The notes beneath the pieces are model-generated. The model was not told the DNA's origin. It worked only from the letters and a program-made list of their open reading frames with translations, and ran no database searches. From Polaromonas sp. P2-4 (GTDB lineage Bacteria; Pseudomonadota; Gammaproteobacteria; Burkholderiales; Burkholderiaceae_C), in NCBI GenBank assembly GCA_024703855.1, contig CP087965.1:876001-940000 (forward strand): 64,000 bases of DNA, in the 5' to 3' direction. Made by a program: the position numbers and the translations under genes. Below are positions 20,508 to 30,548 of this stretch, in pieces (the stretch's first letter is position 1; the number at the start of each line of letters is the position of its first letter).

Positions 20508-20918
20508 TCAAGGTTCCGGCGTTCCAGTGTCAGGCCCGCCGCCAACCAACTGCGCCCTTGCCGCGCTGGCCAGCGCTTCGTACTTGGCGCGAAAGGCGTC
20601 AAGACTTTCCTCTTCCAGTTCCTCCAGATCGAGCAGCGCGTTGTGCGCGCCCTTGGTCGCGCGGATGAGTTCGTCGAGCTTGATCTGGATCGCCTCGGTG
20701 TCGCGGTTCTGCGTGTTCTGGATCAGAAACACCATCAGGAAGGTGATGATCGTCGTGCCGGTGTTGATGACCAGTTGCCAGGTGTCGCTGAAGCCGAACA
20801 TCGGCCCGGTGACGATCCACGCGGCAATGACGGCCACGGCCAGCGTGAACACGCGCGGCCGACCGCAGAAGTGGGAGGCCGCCTTGGCGAACCGGGAGTA
20901 CATCGAAGCAGAGCGCAT
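20508..20918 (-). CDS. Low-affinity iron permease family protein
   Basis: This is a small membrane protein of the family named after yeast Fet4 but mostly uncharacterised in bacteria. The 136 residues start MRSASMYSRFAKAASHFCGR and hold two hydrophobic segments (VFTLAVAVIAAWIVTGPMFG and LVINTGTTIITFLMVFLIQN). The family hallmark QNTQNRDTEAIQIKLDELIR follows. AAGG precedes the ATG at 20918. It is convergent with the phosphorylase, and its start abuts the IS91 remnant. Confidence 0.85.
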   Translation of the reverse strand: MRSASMYSRFAKAASHFCGRPRVFTLAVAVIAAWIVTGPMFGFSDTWQLVINTGTTIITFLMVFLIQNTQNRDTEAIQIKLDELIRATKGAHNALLDLEELEEESLDAFRAKYEALASAARAQLVGGGPDTGTPEP

Positions 20919-20944
20919 GCGCAACCTTTCTTGGGGCAGGGGTA

Positions 20945-21878
20945 ATGTGTTGGGTGTTGGTCGATGGGGTGTTTGAGGCGCTGGCGGATGGGGGAGTAAA
21001 TTTTCACGCGGCAAGCGGTCTGGATGAGGCTGCCGTGACTCAGGTGCAAGCCGCTGCCCTGCACCCGCATCCTGCGCGCCTTCGTCGGGCGCGGCCTGAT
21101 CGAGAGTTTTGAGGCCAAAGAGATGCTGGCCTACCAACACAGCGGCTTCTCGGTCGATGCCAGCGTCTGCATTGAGGCCACCGACCGCGCAGGGCTGGAG
21201 CGGCTCTTGCGCTACTGCGCCCGCCCGCCATTTGCGATGGAGCGGCTGCGCCAGCGCGGCGCTGATCTGGTCTATCACTGTCCCAAGCCGCAGACCGGTG
21301 GCAAGCGTGGCGACCTGGTGCTCACGCCACTGGAACTCATAGACCGGATCGCTGCCCTGGTGCCGCCACCACGCACCCACCGGCACCGGTACTTTGGCGT
21401 GCTGGCACCCAACTCGCCACTGCGCGCAAGCGCAACGGCTATGGCGCAGCCAGCACCCGTCCACGCTCAAGACCAAGCCCCGCTTGCGCCGCCAGGGCAA
21501 ACTGCTGCGGTCGGCGGCGCACCGTCCCTGGTTGGTGCAGCCCCGCCGCCAGCACCCGAACCCGCTAAGGGCTCACCCGCGCACTACCTGTGGGCGGTGT
21601 TGATCGCGCGTATCTACGAGGTGTTCCCACTGGTGTGTCCCATCTGCGCCGGGCAAATGCGTCTTATCGCGTTCATCACCGATGGAGCCGAGGTGCGCAA
21701 GATTCTGGATCACATCGGGGCGGACTCCCAAGCACCCCGCATCACCCCGGCGCGCGGGCCACCGCTGTGGGAGGACTGCGGTGCGCCGGTGGGCGAGGGT
21801 GTGGAGGTCGAGCCCGATTGGGACGTATCGGCCCAAATTGCACCCGACCACCAGTTCGACCAGCGCATGGCTTGGTGA
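20945..21878 (+). pseudogene. IS91-family transposase, C-terminal remnant
   Basis: About 310 codons of an IS91 (rolling-circle, HUH) transposase remain, from VDGVFEALADGGVNFHAASG through RYCARPPFAMERLRQRGADL and LTPLELIDRIAALVPPPRTH to CPICAGQMRLIAFI. An extra C near 21060 breaks the frame. The N-terminal zinc-binding part and catalytic tyrosines are missing, so it cannot transpose itself. It lies 206 bases upstream of the second argF copy; IS91 elements are known to mobilise adjacent DNA. Confidence 0.8.
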
Positions 21879-22084
21879 GCGGTCGGTCACTCGGCGAAGC
21901 AGACGCGCTGTGGGCGGGCCTGCGACTGAGTTGTGCTTCGCAGCGCCAAATCGCGCACTCCGAGCGTCTTGCTTGATGGTTGTCCCGCTGACCTGCCATC
22001 ACGGGATTCACTGGCGGTTTTTGACGATGTTCCGGCGTGCCACACTTGGGCTCATCCGGTTGAATTTCCTATCCGTTATCCGTC

Positions 22085-23007
22085 ATGACCAGCACCCTGA
22101 AGCATTATTTGCAGTTCAGCGACTTGAATGGCGGTGAATACGCCTACCTGTTCGAGCGCGCCGCCCTCATCAAGAAAAAATTCAAGGCCTACGAAAAACA
22201 CCAGCCGCTGATTGACCGCACGATGGTCATGATTTTTGAGAAAGCCTCGACCCGCACCCGCGTGAGCTTTGAGGCCGGCATGTACCAGTTGGGCGGCACG
22301 GTCGTCAACCTCACCACCGAAGGCAGCCAGCTGGGCCGCGCCGAACCGATCGAAGACAGCGCCAAGGTCATCAGCCGCATGGTCGATCTGGTGATGATTC
22401 GTACCTACGAGCAGACCAAGATTGCCCGCTTTGCCGAGCATTCACGCGTGCCGGTCATCAACGGCCTGACCAATGAATTTCACCCCTGCCAGATCCTGGC
22501 GGACATCTTCACCTACATCGAGCACCGCGGCTCCATCCAGGGCAAGACAGTGGCCTGGGTAGGCGACGGCAACAACATGGCCAACACCTGGCTGCAGGCC
22601 AGCGAAATTCTGGGCTTCAAAGTGCACCTGAGCACCCCCAGCGGCTACGAGGTCGACCAGTCAGTGGCCGGCATACGCTCTGCCGACAGCTACAAAGTGT
22701 TCAAAGACCCGATGCAAGCCTGCGCTGGCGCCGATCTGGTCACCACCGACGTGTGGACCAGCATGGGCTACGAAGCCGAAAACGAGGCTCGCAAAAGGCC
22801 TTTGCCGACTGGTGCGTGGACAGCGAGATGATGAAGGCCGCCAAGCCCGACGCCCTCTTCATGCACTGCCTGCCGGCGCACAGAGGGGAAGAAGTCGAAG
22901 CCGAGGTGATTGATGGCCCGCAGTCAGTCGTGTGGGACGAGGCGGAGAACAGAATGCATGTACAAAAAGCGCTGATGGAATACCTGTTGCTCGGTCGGCT
23001 TGAATGA
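22085..23007 (+). CDS. argF: Ornithine carbamoyltransferase, copy 2, frame-broken
   Basis: This is a second full-size argF, about 308 residues, with the same motifs as copy 1. The first 18 codons ([12 protein letters not shown] here, [12 protein letters not shown] in copy 1) and the last 44 codons differ from copy 1. The 736 bases in between look identical, down to the missing A at 22793. The gene has no argD and sits between the IS91 remnant and a LysR gene that ends against it. Whether both copies exist or the middle is an assembly blend cannot be decided here. Confidence 0.88.
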
Positions 23008-23041
23008 CCCGCCAATCCTTGCGTGCGATTCAACTGCAGTC

Positions 23042-23997
23042 TCAGGCCATGGTCTTGCCAGGCAACTGACTCGATTGGGCGCTCAGACGCAAGCAGTCCA
23101 TTAGTTGCTCGCTGCTCGGCGTCAGCCGCCGTCCCCGCATGGTGATGAGCCCGATGGGCGGCAGTTCAATCGGCACCTCTATCGGTAACACCGCCAGCAG
23201 GCCCTCTTTCTGAAAATGCAGGCCGACCGAGCGCGCCAGAAAGCCGGCCGCATCGCGCTCTTTGACAAACGTGGTGAGTGCCAGGAAGGACGAGGTTTCG
23301 ACGATGTCAACCGGCGGATTCAGGCCGTAGCGATAGAAAGTCTGCTCGATCTTCACGCGCAACGAGGCCCAGGGCGGGGGCAACACGCAGGGCATGCTGG
23401 CCAGATCGCTCCAGCCCGGCTTTTTCTTGCGCGTGAGTGCATGGCCGCGCTTGACCACGGCCACCATGGGTTCGTTGAACAGTGCTTCGGTCACCAGGTC
23501 AGGAGCGGCATAGCCGGGCTCCAGCCGGCCGACGAACATATCCAGCTCACCCAGGCGCAGCTTGGGCAACAGGTGCGTCAGGTCGCCCTCCTCGACCAGT
23601 ACCGTCGCCTGTGCCGAACGCTGCTTGAGCAATTTGACCGCGCCAGCCAGCAGCACCGGCATGGCCACCACCATAGAACCCACGCGCGTGCGCCCGCCGC
23701 CCCGCTGGCCACCGCCGTAATCTCGTCGCGTGTGCGTTCATATTCGGCCAGCACGGAACGGGCAAAGCGGACAATGGCTTTGCCACTGGTCGTGGGCTCG
23801 GTGCCGCGGGTAGAGCAGTCAAACAAGACCAGGTCGAACATGTTTTCGACCTCGGTCAGCATTTTTGACACTGCGGGCTGGCTGACAGACAGGAACTCGG
23901 CCGTTCGGCCCAGATGCCGAAACTGGTCCAGCGCAACCATCAGCTGCAAGTGACGTAACTTGATGTTGGAGCGTAAAACGCGATCAATATGGGCCAT
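23042..23997 (-). CDS. LysR-family transcriptional regulator, frame-broken
   Basis: This LysR regulator starts MAHIDRVLRSNIKLRHLQLM with the helix-turn-helix FLSVSQPAVSKMLTEVE, as in the GbpR/galactose-binding-regulator branch. The frame breaks near 23690 (one base missing) and continues GSMVVAMPVLLAGAVKLLKQ to the stop at 23042. Full length is about 318 residues. It diverges from the Bug/GarD operon and most likely controls it through the palindrome at 24034. Confidence 0.87.
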
Positions 23998-24033
23998 GGG
24001 CCATGTTAACCAGAAAGCTATGAAGCGATTCCA

Positions 24034-24045
24034 CTATTCGAATAG
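24034..24045. promoter_or_regulatory. LysR-type operator candidate
   Basis: CTATTCGAATAG is a perfect 12-base palindrome between the divergent LysR gene (ATG at 23997) and the Bug gene (ATG at 24105). Position and symmetry fit a LysR binding box. Confidence 0.5.
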
Positions 24046-24104
24046 ATTGTTATGAACAACCCGGCAACAATCGGCGCACAAACATCCATCCCCCCGGAGA
24101 CAAA

Positions 24105-25108
24105 ATGCACACGTCCAGTTTTCCAGCCAGCGGCAAACGCCGCAGCCTGCTCATCGCCACCGCCGGTGCCGCTGCGGCAGCCCTGATGAATCCCCTGCGC
24201 GCATTTGCGCAAGGCTATCCCCGAGCGGCCCATCACCTTCATCTGCCCCTGGCCCGCCGGTGGTACCGCCGATCAGTCGATGCGCGCCTTGTGCCAGGTG
24301 GCCCCGCGCGCTGGGCCAGCCGATTGCGGTTGAAAACAAGGTCGGCGCCTCCGGCATGATTGGCACCAAGGCCATGGCCTCTGCCAAGCCCGATGGTTAC
24401 ACCATCGGCCAGATCCCTATCTCCGTCACGCGTTTCTCGCAACTGGGCACGCTGCAGCTGGACCCTCTGAAAGACTTCACCTACCTGGCGCGCACCTCAG
24501 GCCAGACCTTCGGTATTGCCGCCCCGGCTGACTCACGTTTCAAGTCGCTGCAGGAAGTCGTGGCTTTTGCCAAGGCCAACCCCGGCAAGGTGACCTATGC
24601 CCATGCGGGCATTGGCGGCGCCACGCACGTGGGCATGGAGGAATTCGCATTGGCTGCGGGCATCCAGTTCAACCATGTGCCCTACAAAGGCGGCGCCGAG
24701 GCGCTGCAAGCCGTGCTCGGCGGCCATGTGGACCTGCTGGCCGATTCCAGCTCCTGGGCACCGCATGTCGAAGCCGGCAAGCTCAAGCTGCTGGCTACCT
24801 GGGGCGAGCGCCGTACGGCGCGGTTCAAGGATGCGCCCACGCTCAAGGAACTCGGTTACAACGTCGTGGTCGATGCGCCCAACGGCATCGGTGCCCCGAA
24901 AGGCCTGGACCCGGCCATCACCAAAAAGCTGCGCGATGCCTTCCGCGTCGCCGTGGCCAGCCCCGAGTTCAAGCAGGTGGCCGACAAGATCGATGCACCG
25001 GTGCTCTACCTGGACGGCCCGGACTACGAGAAGTACGTCGCCAGCGTCTACCAGAAAGAAACGGCCCTGATCGAAAAGCTCAAGCTCAAGGAACTGATGA
25101 AAAGCTGA
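24105..25108 (+). CDS. Bug/TctC-type periplasmic binding protein 1, frame-broken
   Basis: This is a tripartite tricarboxylate transporter receptor-like protein. The signal peptide reads KRRSLLIATAGAAAAALM and ends near AFAQ. Family motifs are the PWPAGGTADQSMRAL segment, VENKVGASGMIGTKAMA, and HVPYKGGAEALQAVLGGHVD. Extra C bases at about 24227 and 24302 break the frame. Full length is about 333 residues. No TctA/TctB membrane genes are nearby, so it is an orphan receptor that probably scavenges a sugar acid for the downstream dehydratase. Confidence 0.88.
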
Positions 25109-25135
25109 TCGCGCGCGATCTGCCCGGCCAACACC

Positions 25136-26668
25136 ATGACCCCTACCCCCTCAGTCCACTCATCCGCCTGCACGCCAACGACAACGTGCTGGTGGCTAAA
25201 ACCGCGCTGTCGCTGGGCCAGGAACTGCCCGAGATCGGGCGCGCGCCCTGCGCACAGGTGCCGGCCGGCCACAAGATCGCGGCACGCGCCATTGCCGCGG
25301 GTGAGCGCATCCTGAAGTACGACACGGTGATTGGCATGGCCGCGCGTGACATCGAACCAGGCGACTACGTGCATTCGCACAACATGAAGCTGGTGGACTT
25401 TGAGCGTGACCCGGCTTTTGGCCAGGACGTGCGGCCGGTGGACTATGTGCGGGAAGCCGAGCGCGCCACCTTCATGGGCTACCTGCGCCCCGATGGTCAG
25501 GTGGGCACCCGCAACTTCATCGGCATTCTGTCGTCGGTCAACTGCTCGGCCACCGTCATCAAGAACATCGCAGCCCACTTCACGCCCGAGCGGCTGGCGG
25601 CCTTCCCGCATGTGGACGGCGTGGCCGCCTTCGCGCAAACCAGCGGCTGCGGCATGTCGTCGCCCAGTGAACATTTTGATGTGCTGCGCCGCACGCTGGC
25701 CGGTTATGCGCGTCACCCCAACCTAGCAGGCGTGCTCATCGTCGGCCTGGGCTGCGAACGCAACCAGGTGTCGTCGCTGGTGGAGTCACAAGGTCTGGAG
25801 ACCAGCAAGCTCATGCGCACCATGGTGATGCAGGAGGTCGGCGGCACCCGTGCCACGATAGAGGCCGGCATTGCCGCCATCTATGACATGCTGCCCGAAG
25901 CGAACGCGGCCCGGCGTCAGCCTGTGCCGGCCAGTCATTTAAAGATTGGCCTGGAGTGCGGAGGCTCCGATGGTTTTTCGGGCATCACGGCCAATCCGGC
26001 GCTCGGCGCGGCCATGGACATCCTGGTGCGCCACGGCGGCACCGCCATCCTGTCCGAGACGCCCGAGATCCACGGCGTGGAATACATGCTGACGCGACGG
26101 GCCGTCACCCCCGAAGTCGGCCAGAAACTGCTGGACCGGCTGGCCTGGTGGGAAAAATACACGGCAGGCCACAACGCCCAGTTCAACGGCGTGGTCGGGC
26201 ACGGCAACCAGGCGGGCGGGCTCGCCAACATCTTCGAAAAATCGCTGGGCTCGGCCATGAAGGGCGGCACCACGCCGCTGCAGGCGGTGTACGAATATGC
26301 CGAGCCGATTGACCGCAACGGCTTCGTGTTCATGGACTCACCGGGTTACGACCCGGTGGCCTCGACTCGGCCAGATCGCCAGCGGCGCCAACCTGATCTG
26401 CTTCACCACCGGTCGTGGCTCGATGTTTGGCTCCAAACCCGCACCCACCATCAAGCTGGCCAGCAACACGCCGATGTTCAAGCGCCTTGAAGAAGACATG
26501 GACATCAACTGCGGCGCCATCCTCGATGGCGAGCTGGACGTGCCGCAGATGGGCCAGCGGATTTTTGAACAAATCCTGCGCCATGCTTCAGGCGACCCCA
26601 CCAAGAGCGAGGCACTGGGCCTGGGCGACCACGAATTCGTGCCCTGGCACCTGGGCATCGTCAGTTAA
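25136..26668 (+). CDS. UxaA/GarD-family sugar-acid dehydratase, frame-broken
   Basis: This is an iron-dependent altronate or galactarate dehydratase. It has an N-terminal SAF-like domain (IRLHANDNVLVAKTALSLGQ) and the core starting GYLRPDGQVGTRNFIGILSS, then QTSGCGMSSPSEHFD, IGLECGGSDGFSGITANPAL, and FTTGRGSMFGSKPAPTIKLA. One C appears missing from a C-run just after the ATG at 25136, and an extra C at about 26365 shifts the last 100 codons. Full length is about 510 residues. It lies between the Bug receptor and an aldehyde dehydrogenase/aldolase pair, fitting a galactarate or related acid pathway. Confidence 0.85.
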
Positions 26669-26716
26669 CCGCTGCGCATCCCGGATGGATGCGCCATTTT
26701 CCTGAAAGACTTTTCC

Positions 26717-28213
26717 ATGCATGCGAATCTGACGCGCGCTGAGTTGCTGCGCGCCCACAACTATATTGGCGGCCAATGGTTGCCGGCCGCAAGCGGCGAA
26801 CAACTGGCCGTCGTCAACCCGGCGACGGGCGCGATCTTTGCCCATGTAGCCGACAGCGGCGCCGCCGACGCACTTGCGGCCGTCGATGCCGCGCAAGCCG
26901 CTTTTGGCAGCTGGCGCGCACGCAGCGGCCGCGAGCGCGCCCAGTTGCTCAAACGCTGGCATGCCCTGATCCTGGCCAACCAGGAAGACCTGGCGCGCAT
27001 CATCTCCACCGAACAGGGCAAGCCGCTGGCCGAAAGCCGCGGCGAGGTGCTGTACGGCGCTTCGTACGTGGAATGGTTTGCCGAAGAAGCCACGCGTACC
27101 TACGGCGACCTCATCCCGGAACCAGTGCGCGGCCGCAAGCTCATGGCCGTGAAGGAGCCGGTCGGCGTGGTCGCCGCCATCACGCCGTGGAACTTTCCGC
27201 TGGCCATGATCGCGCGCAAGTTTGCGCCCGCACTGGCAGCCGGCTGCACGGTGGTGGCCAAACCCGCCGAAGACACACCACTCACCGCCCTTGCTTTGGT
27301 GCGGCTGGCCGAAGAAGCCGGTCTGCCGCCCGGCACCATCAACATCGTGAGCGCTTCGCGCGAACGCACGCCCGAGGTCGTGGACGTGTGGCTGGCCGAC
27401 AGCCGTGTCCGCAAGATCACCTTCACCGGCTCCACACCCGTGGGCAAACACCTGGCCCGCGAATCGGCCGGCACGCTGAAAAAACTCTCGCTTGAACTCG
27501 GCGGCAACGCGCCTTTCATCGTGTTCGAAGACGCCGACCTGGACGCCGCAGTCGAAGGGCTCATGGTGTCCAAATTCCGCAACGCTGGCCAGACCTGCGT
27601 CTGCCCGAACCGCGTGTTTGTGCAGGCGTCCGTACACGACGCCTTTGTGCACAAGCTCGGCGAACGGGTGTCAGCCCTGCGCGTAGGCCCCGCCAGCCAC
27701 GAGGCTTCGCAAATCGGCCCGATGATCAATGCACGCGCTGTGGAAAAAATTGAGCGCCATGTGCAGGATGCCCTCGCACACGGTGCCCGCCTGGTCGTCG
27801 GCGGCAAGCGGCTCGATGCAGCCCAGGTGTCTGGCACGCCAGGCGCAGCGGGCCACTACTATGCGCCCACCGTGCTGGCCCATGCCAACACCTCCATGGC
27901 GCTGGCCCAGGAGGAAACCTTTGGCCCTGTGGTGCCGGTGTTCCGCTTCAGTACCGAAGCCGAAGTCATTCGCCTGGCCAACGACACGCCCTTTGGCCTG
28001 GCCGCCTACTTCTACTCACGCGATGCAGCCCGCGTCTGGCGCGTGGCAGACCAGTTGGAGACGGGTATCGTCGGTATCAACGAAGGTGCGCTGGCGGCCG
28101 AGGCGGCCCCCTTCGGCGGTGTCAAGGAGTCGGGTTATGGCCGCGAAGGCTCACGCCACGGACTGGATGATTACCAGCATATAAAGTACCTGTGTCAGGG
28201 CGGCTTGCTTTGA
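26717..28213 (+). CDS. NAD(P)-dependent aldehyde dehydrogenase, succinate-semialdehyde / ketoglutarate-semialdehyde type
   Basis: The 498-residue frame is uninterrupted. Motifs are [34 protein letters not shown], the catalytic glutamate in [20 protein letters not shown], and the catalytic cysteine in [14 protein letters not shown]. It is of the GabD length class. With GarD upstream and an HpaI-type aldolase downstream it could oxidise succinate semialdehyde (the HpaI product) or 2,5-dioxopentanoate; the sequence does not settle which. Confidence 0.9.
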   Translation: MHANLTRAELLRAHNYIGGQWLPAASGEQLAVVNPATGAIFAHVADSGAADALAAVDAAQAAFGSWRARSGRERAQLLKRWHALILANQEDLARIISTEQGKPLAESRGEVLYGASYVEWFAEEATRTYGDLIPEPVRGRKLMAVKEPVGVVAAITPWNFPLAMIARKFAPALAAGCTVVAKPAEDTPLTALALVRLAEEAGLPPGTINIVSASRERTPEVVDVWLADSRVRKITFTGSTPVGKHLARESAGTLKKLSLELGGNAPFIVFEDADLDAAVEGLMVSKFRNAGQTCVCPNRVFVQASVHDAFVHKLGERVSALRVGPASHEASQIGPMINARAVEKIERHVQDALAHGARLVVGGKRLDAAQVSGTPGAAGHYYAPTVLAHANTSMALAQEETFGPVVPVFRFSTEAEVIRLANDTPFGLAAYFYSRDAARVWRVADQLETGIVGINEGALAAEAAPFGGVKESGYGREGSRHGLDDYQHIKYLCQGGLL

Positions 28214-28239
28214 GCCCCCCCATTTCAAAGGATAACTCC

Positions 28240-29043
28240 ATGATCTCCGGCAACCCTTTCAAGGCCGCACTGGCCAATGGTCAACAGCAAATCGGACTGT
28301 GGCTGTCCATGGCCGACCCGTATCTGGCAGAGGTCAGCGCCACGGCCGGCTTCGACTGGCTGCTGATTGACGGCGAGCATGCGCCCAACGATTTGCGCAG
28401 CACGCTCGCTGCGCTTCAGGCCGTCGCCCCCTACCCCTCGCAACCCGTCGTGCGGGCCGTGGCCGGCGACGTGCCGCTGATCAAGCAGTTGCTCGACATT
28501 GGCGCGCAGAACCTGCTGGTGCCCATGGTCGACACCGCCGAGCAAGCCCGCGCCCTTGTCAGCGCCACACGCTACCCGCCTTTCGGCATTCGCGGCGTCG
28601 GCAGCGCCGTGGGCCGCGCATCGCGCTGGAGCGCACGTGCAGACTACCTGGACAAGGCCGACGATGAGGTCTGCCTGCTGGTGCAGGCCGAAACCGTGAC
28701 CGCATTGAACAACCTGGAAGCCATCTGCGCGGTGGACGGCGTGGACGGTGTTTTCATCGGCCCCGCTGACCTGGCCGCCTCCATGGGCCACCGCGGCAAA
28801 CCCGGCCACCCGCAGGTGCAGGCCGCGATCGAGCAGGCCATGAAAACCATCATCGCCTCCGGCAAGGCCGCAGGCACGCTGACCTCAGACCCGGCGCTGG
28901 CGCGGCGCTACCTAGCCCTGGGCTGCACCTTTGTGGCCACCGGGGTGGACGTCCTGGTCTATGCCAACGCCATCCGGCGCATGGCGTCGGACTTCAAATC
29001 GTCCGGCGCCGCGCCGCCTGCGGGGCCCAGCGCGGCCTACTGA
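28240..29043 (+). CDS. HpaI/GarL-type class II aldolase
   Basis: This is a 4-hydroxy-2-oxo acid aldolase releasing pyruvate. Features are [50 protein letters not shown], and [20 protein letters not shown], which match HpaI (4-hydroxy-2-oxoheptanedioate aldolase) more closely than GarL by memory. The frame stays open upstream to 28192, but ATG 28240 follows AAAGGATAAC and gives the family length, 267 residues. The pathway role is inferred from the GarD and aldehyde dehydrogenase neighbours. Confidence 0.88.
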   Translation: MISGNPFKAALANGQQQIGLWLSMADPYLAEVSATAGFDWLLIDGEHAPNDLRSTLAALQAVAPYPSQPVVRAVAGDVPLIKQLLDIGAQNLLVPMVDTAEQARALVSATRYPPFGIRGVGSAVGRASRWSARADYLDKADDEVCLLVQAETVTALNNLEAICAVDGVDGVFIGPADLAASMGHRGKPGHPQVQAAIEQAMKTIIASGKAAGTLTSDPALARRYLALGCTFVATGVDVLVYANAIRRMASDFKSSGAAPPAGPSAAY

Positions 29044-29077
29044 AATTAACGCGTCGGCTACCTTTTGCACCACCCAC

Positions 29078-29250
29078 CATGGGCTGCGAGGCCGAGAACG
29101 AAACGTGCAAAAAAACCTTTGCTAACTGGTGCGTAGATACCAAGATGATGCGCGCCACAAAACCCGACGCGCTATTCATCCACTGCCTGCCAGTGCACCG
29201 TGGGGAAGAAGTCGAAGCCGATGTGATTGACGGCCCGCAGTCTGTGGTGA
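29078..29250 (+). pseudogene. argF fragment, copy 3
   Basis: About 57 codons from the C-terminal third of ornithine carbamoyltransferase remain ([19 protein letters not shown] and [20 protein letters not shown]). They are cut on both sides: homology starts just after the HpaI-like gene and ends at SVV before the Bug gene end. Unlike copies 1 and 2 it has an unbroken A-run and is more divergent. It marks the right edge of the sugar-acid module. Confidence 0.88.
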
Positions 29251-29266
29251 AATTGGGCAAGTCCAA

Positions 29267-30313
29267 TCACTCCATCGTAATTTTGGCGGCCTTCACGATG
29301 TCGCGGTACAGCGTGGCCTGAGGACTGACGAACGCCCGCAGTTCCCGCCCGCTCATCGGCGCGACCGTGATGCCGGATTCCGCCAGTTTCGTGCGCACTT
29401 CGGGCTGCGCGACGGCTTCGAGCAATGCCTTCTCGTAAGCTGTTACGGTAGCTGCCGGAGTTCCCGCCTTCACGAACAGCCCTTGCCAGAGCGGCAGTGA
29501 CACGCCGTTGAATCCCTCTTCCTCGCCAATGCGCTTGACGTTCGGCAACTGCGGCACGCGAGTGGTGTCGGACACCGACAGGGCCTTGATCTTGCCCTCC
29601 TTGAGAAACGGCATCGCCGTCGACAGGACCAGCACCGCGCTGTCGACCTGACCGCCGACGAGATCGTTGGCGATCTGGGCGCCACCTCGGTACGGCACAT
29701 GCAGCATCTCGATCTTCGCCTGTTTGTTGATGAGCGACCCATAGAAGTGTTGCATCGTCCCAATGCCCGGGGTTGCGTAGTTGAAGCTTTCTTTGCCGCT
29801 CTTGCGCAGTGCGCTGACGAGATCTGAAAGCGTCGCATAAGGCGAGCTCGAGGGAACGGCGAGGATCATCGGGACCGTGGTCATGCGTCCGACCGGCAGG
29901 AGGTCTTTCTCCCAATCGAGCTTGACCTTCGGGTTGACCATGGGCACGGCGACGGTGTCGGTGCCTCCCATGTAGATGATGTTGCCGTCGGCCGGCGCAC
30001 TGAGCACCTTCTGCACGGCGATCATGCCGCTGGCGCCCGCGACATTCTCGATGATGACCGTGCGCCCAAGGCGCTTGCCCAGTTCGGCACCGACGACGCG
30101 GGCGACGAAATCGGCGCTGCCGCCGGCGGAGTAGCCGACCACCAGCGAAATCGGCTTATCCGATTGAGCATGGCCAATGCCGGGCAACAGCGCGCCGGCA
30201 CTGAGCACGGCCAATAGTTTCAGCAATCTGCGTTTCATCGATGAGCGCGCCTGCGCCGAGAAGGCCGCCGTCAGTGAGCTTGCTGCGGCAGGCGGGAAGG
30301 GGGATGTTTTCAA
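29267..30313 (-). CDS. Bug/TctC-type periplasmic binding protein 2
   Basis: The frame is intact. It has a signal peptide ([20 protein letters not shown], cleavage near GHAQ) and Bug motifs [33 protein letters not shown], and [24 protein letters not shown] at 30313 has GGAG upstream; ATG 30238, directly before KRRLL, would give a more usual signal peptide. It is again an orphan receptor without TctAB. It diverges from the PcaB/PurB-like lyase, suggesting that this lyase acts on an imported carboxylate. Confidence 0.88.
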   Translation of the reverse strand: MKTSPFPPAAASSLTAAFSAQARSSMKRRLLKLLAVLSAGALLPGIGHAQSDKPISLVVGYSAGGSADFVARVVGAELGKRLGRTVIIENVAGASGMIAVQKVLSAPADGNIIYMGGTDTVAVPMVNPKVKLDWEKDLLPVGRMTTVPMILAVPSSSPYATLSDLVSALRKSGKESFNYATPGIGTMQHFYGSLINKQAKIEMLHVPYRGGAQIANDLVGGQVDSAVLVLSTAMPFLKEGKIKALSVSDTTRVPQLPNVKRIGEEEGFNGVSLPLWQGLFVKAGTPAATVTAYEKALLEAVAQPEVRTKLAESGITVAPMSGRELRAFVSPQATLYRDIVKAAKITME

Positions 30314-30372
30314 GGTCGTCTCCAGGTTAAGTTAAGCGCCAGCGCCATGGGGTTGGCGCACTCATTGTACGC

Positions 30373-30402
30373 ATACATTATGTAATTATCAAATGAATGT
30401 AT
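30373..30402. promoter_or_regulatory. Inverted repeat in the Bug2/lyase divergent promoter region
   Basis: ATACATT and AATGTAT face each other across 16 bases in the AT-rich part of the 235-base divergent region. A second sequence near 30488 (AATACAATATGTACGATACA) shares the AATACAA half with the palindrome over the GntR start at 34289-34320. These are candidate sites for that regulator. Confidence 0.4.
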
Positions 30403-30548
30403 TTCTGGCGTCCGGCGCTGCTCGTCAACGGATTTTCACAGGGTAAATACAGAATTCGCCTGCAATCCACTGACTCGCTTCATGATAACGAATACAATAT
30501 GTACGATACACCGCACTGCGGCACCCACCCCCTGACTGGAGTCTCCCC

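Noticed and set aside
20919..21500. Minus-strand extension of the iron-permease frame to 330 codons
   Set aside because: The family N-terminus and a ribosome site fix the start at 20918; the extension runs antisense through the IS91 remnant.
28192..28240. Longer N-terminus for the HpaI-type aldolase
   Set aside because: The upstream codons overlap the aldehyde dehydrogenase end and lack family similarity; ATG 28240 has a ribosome site.
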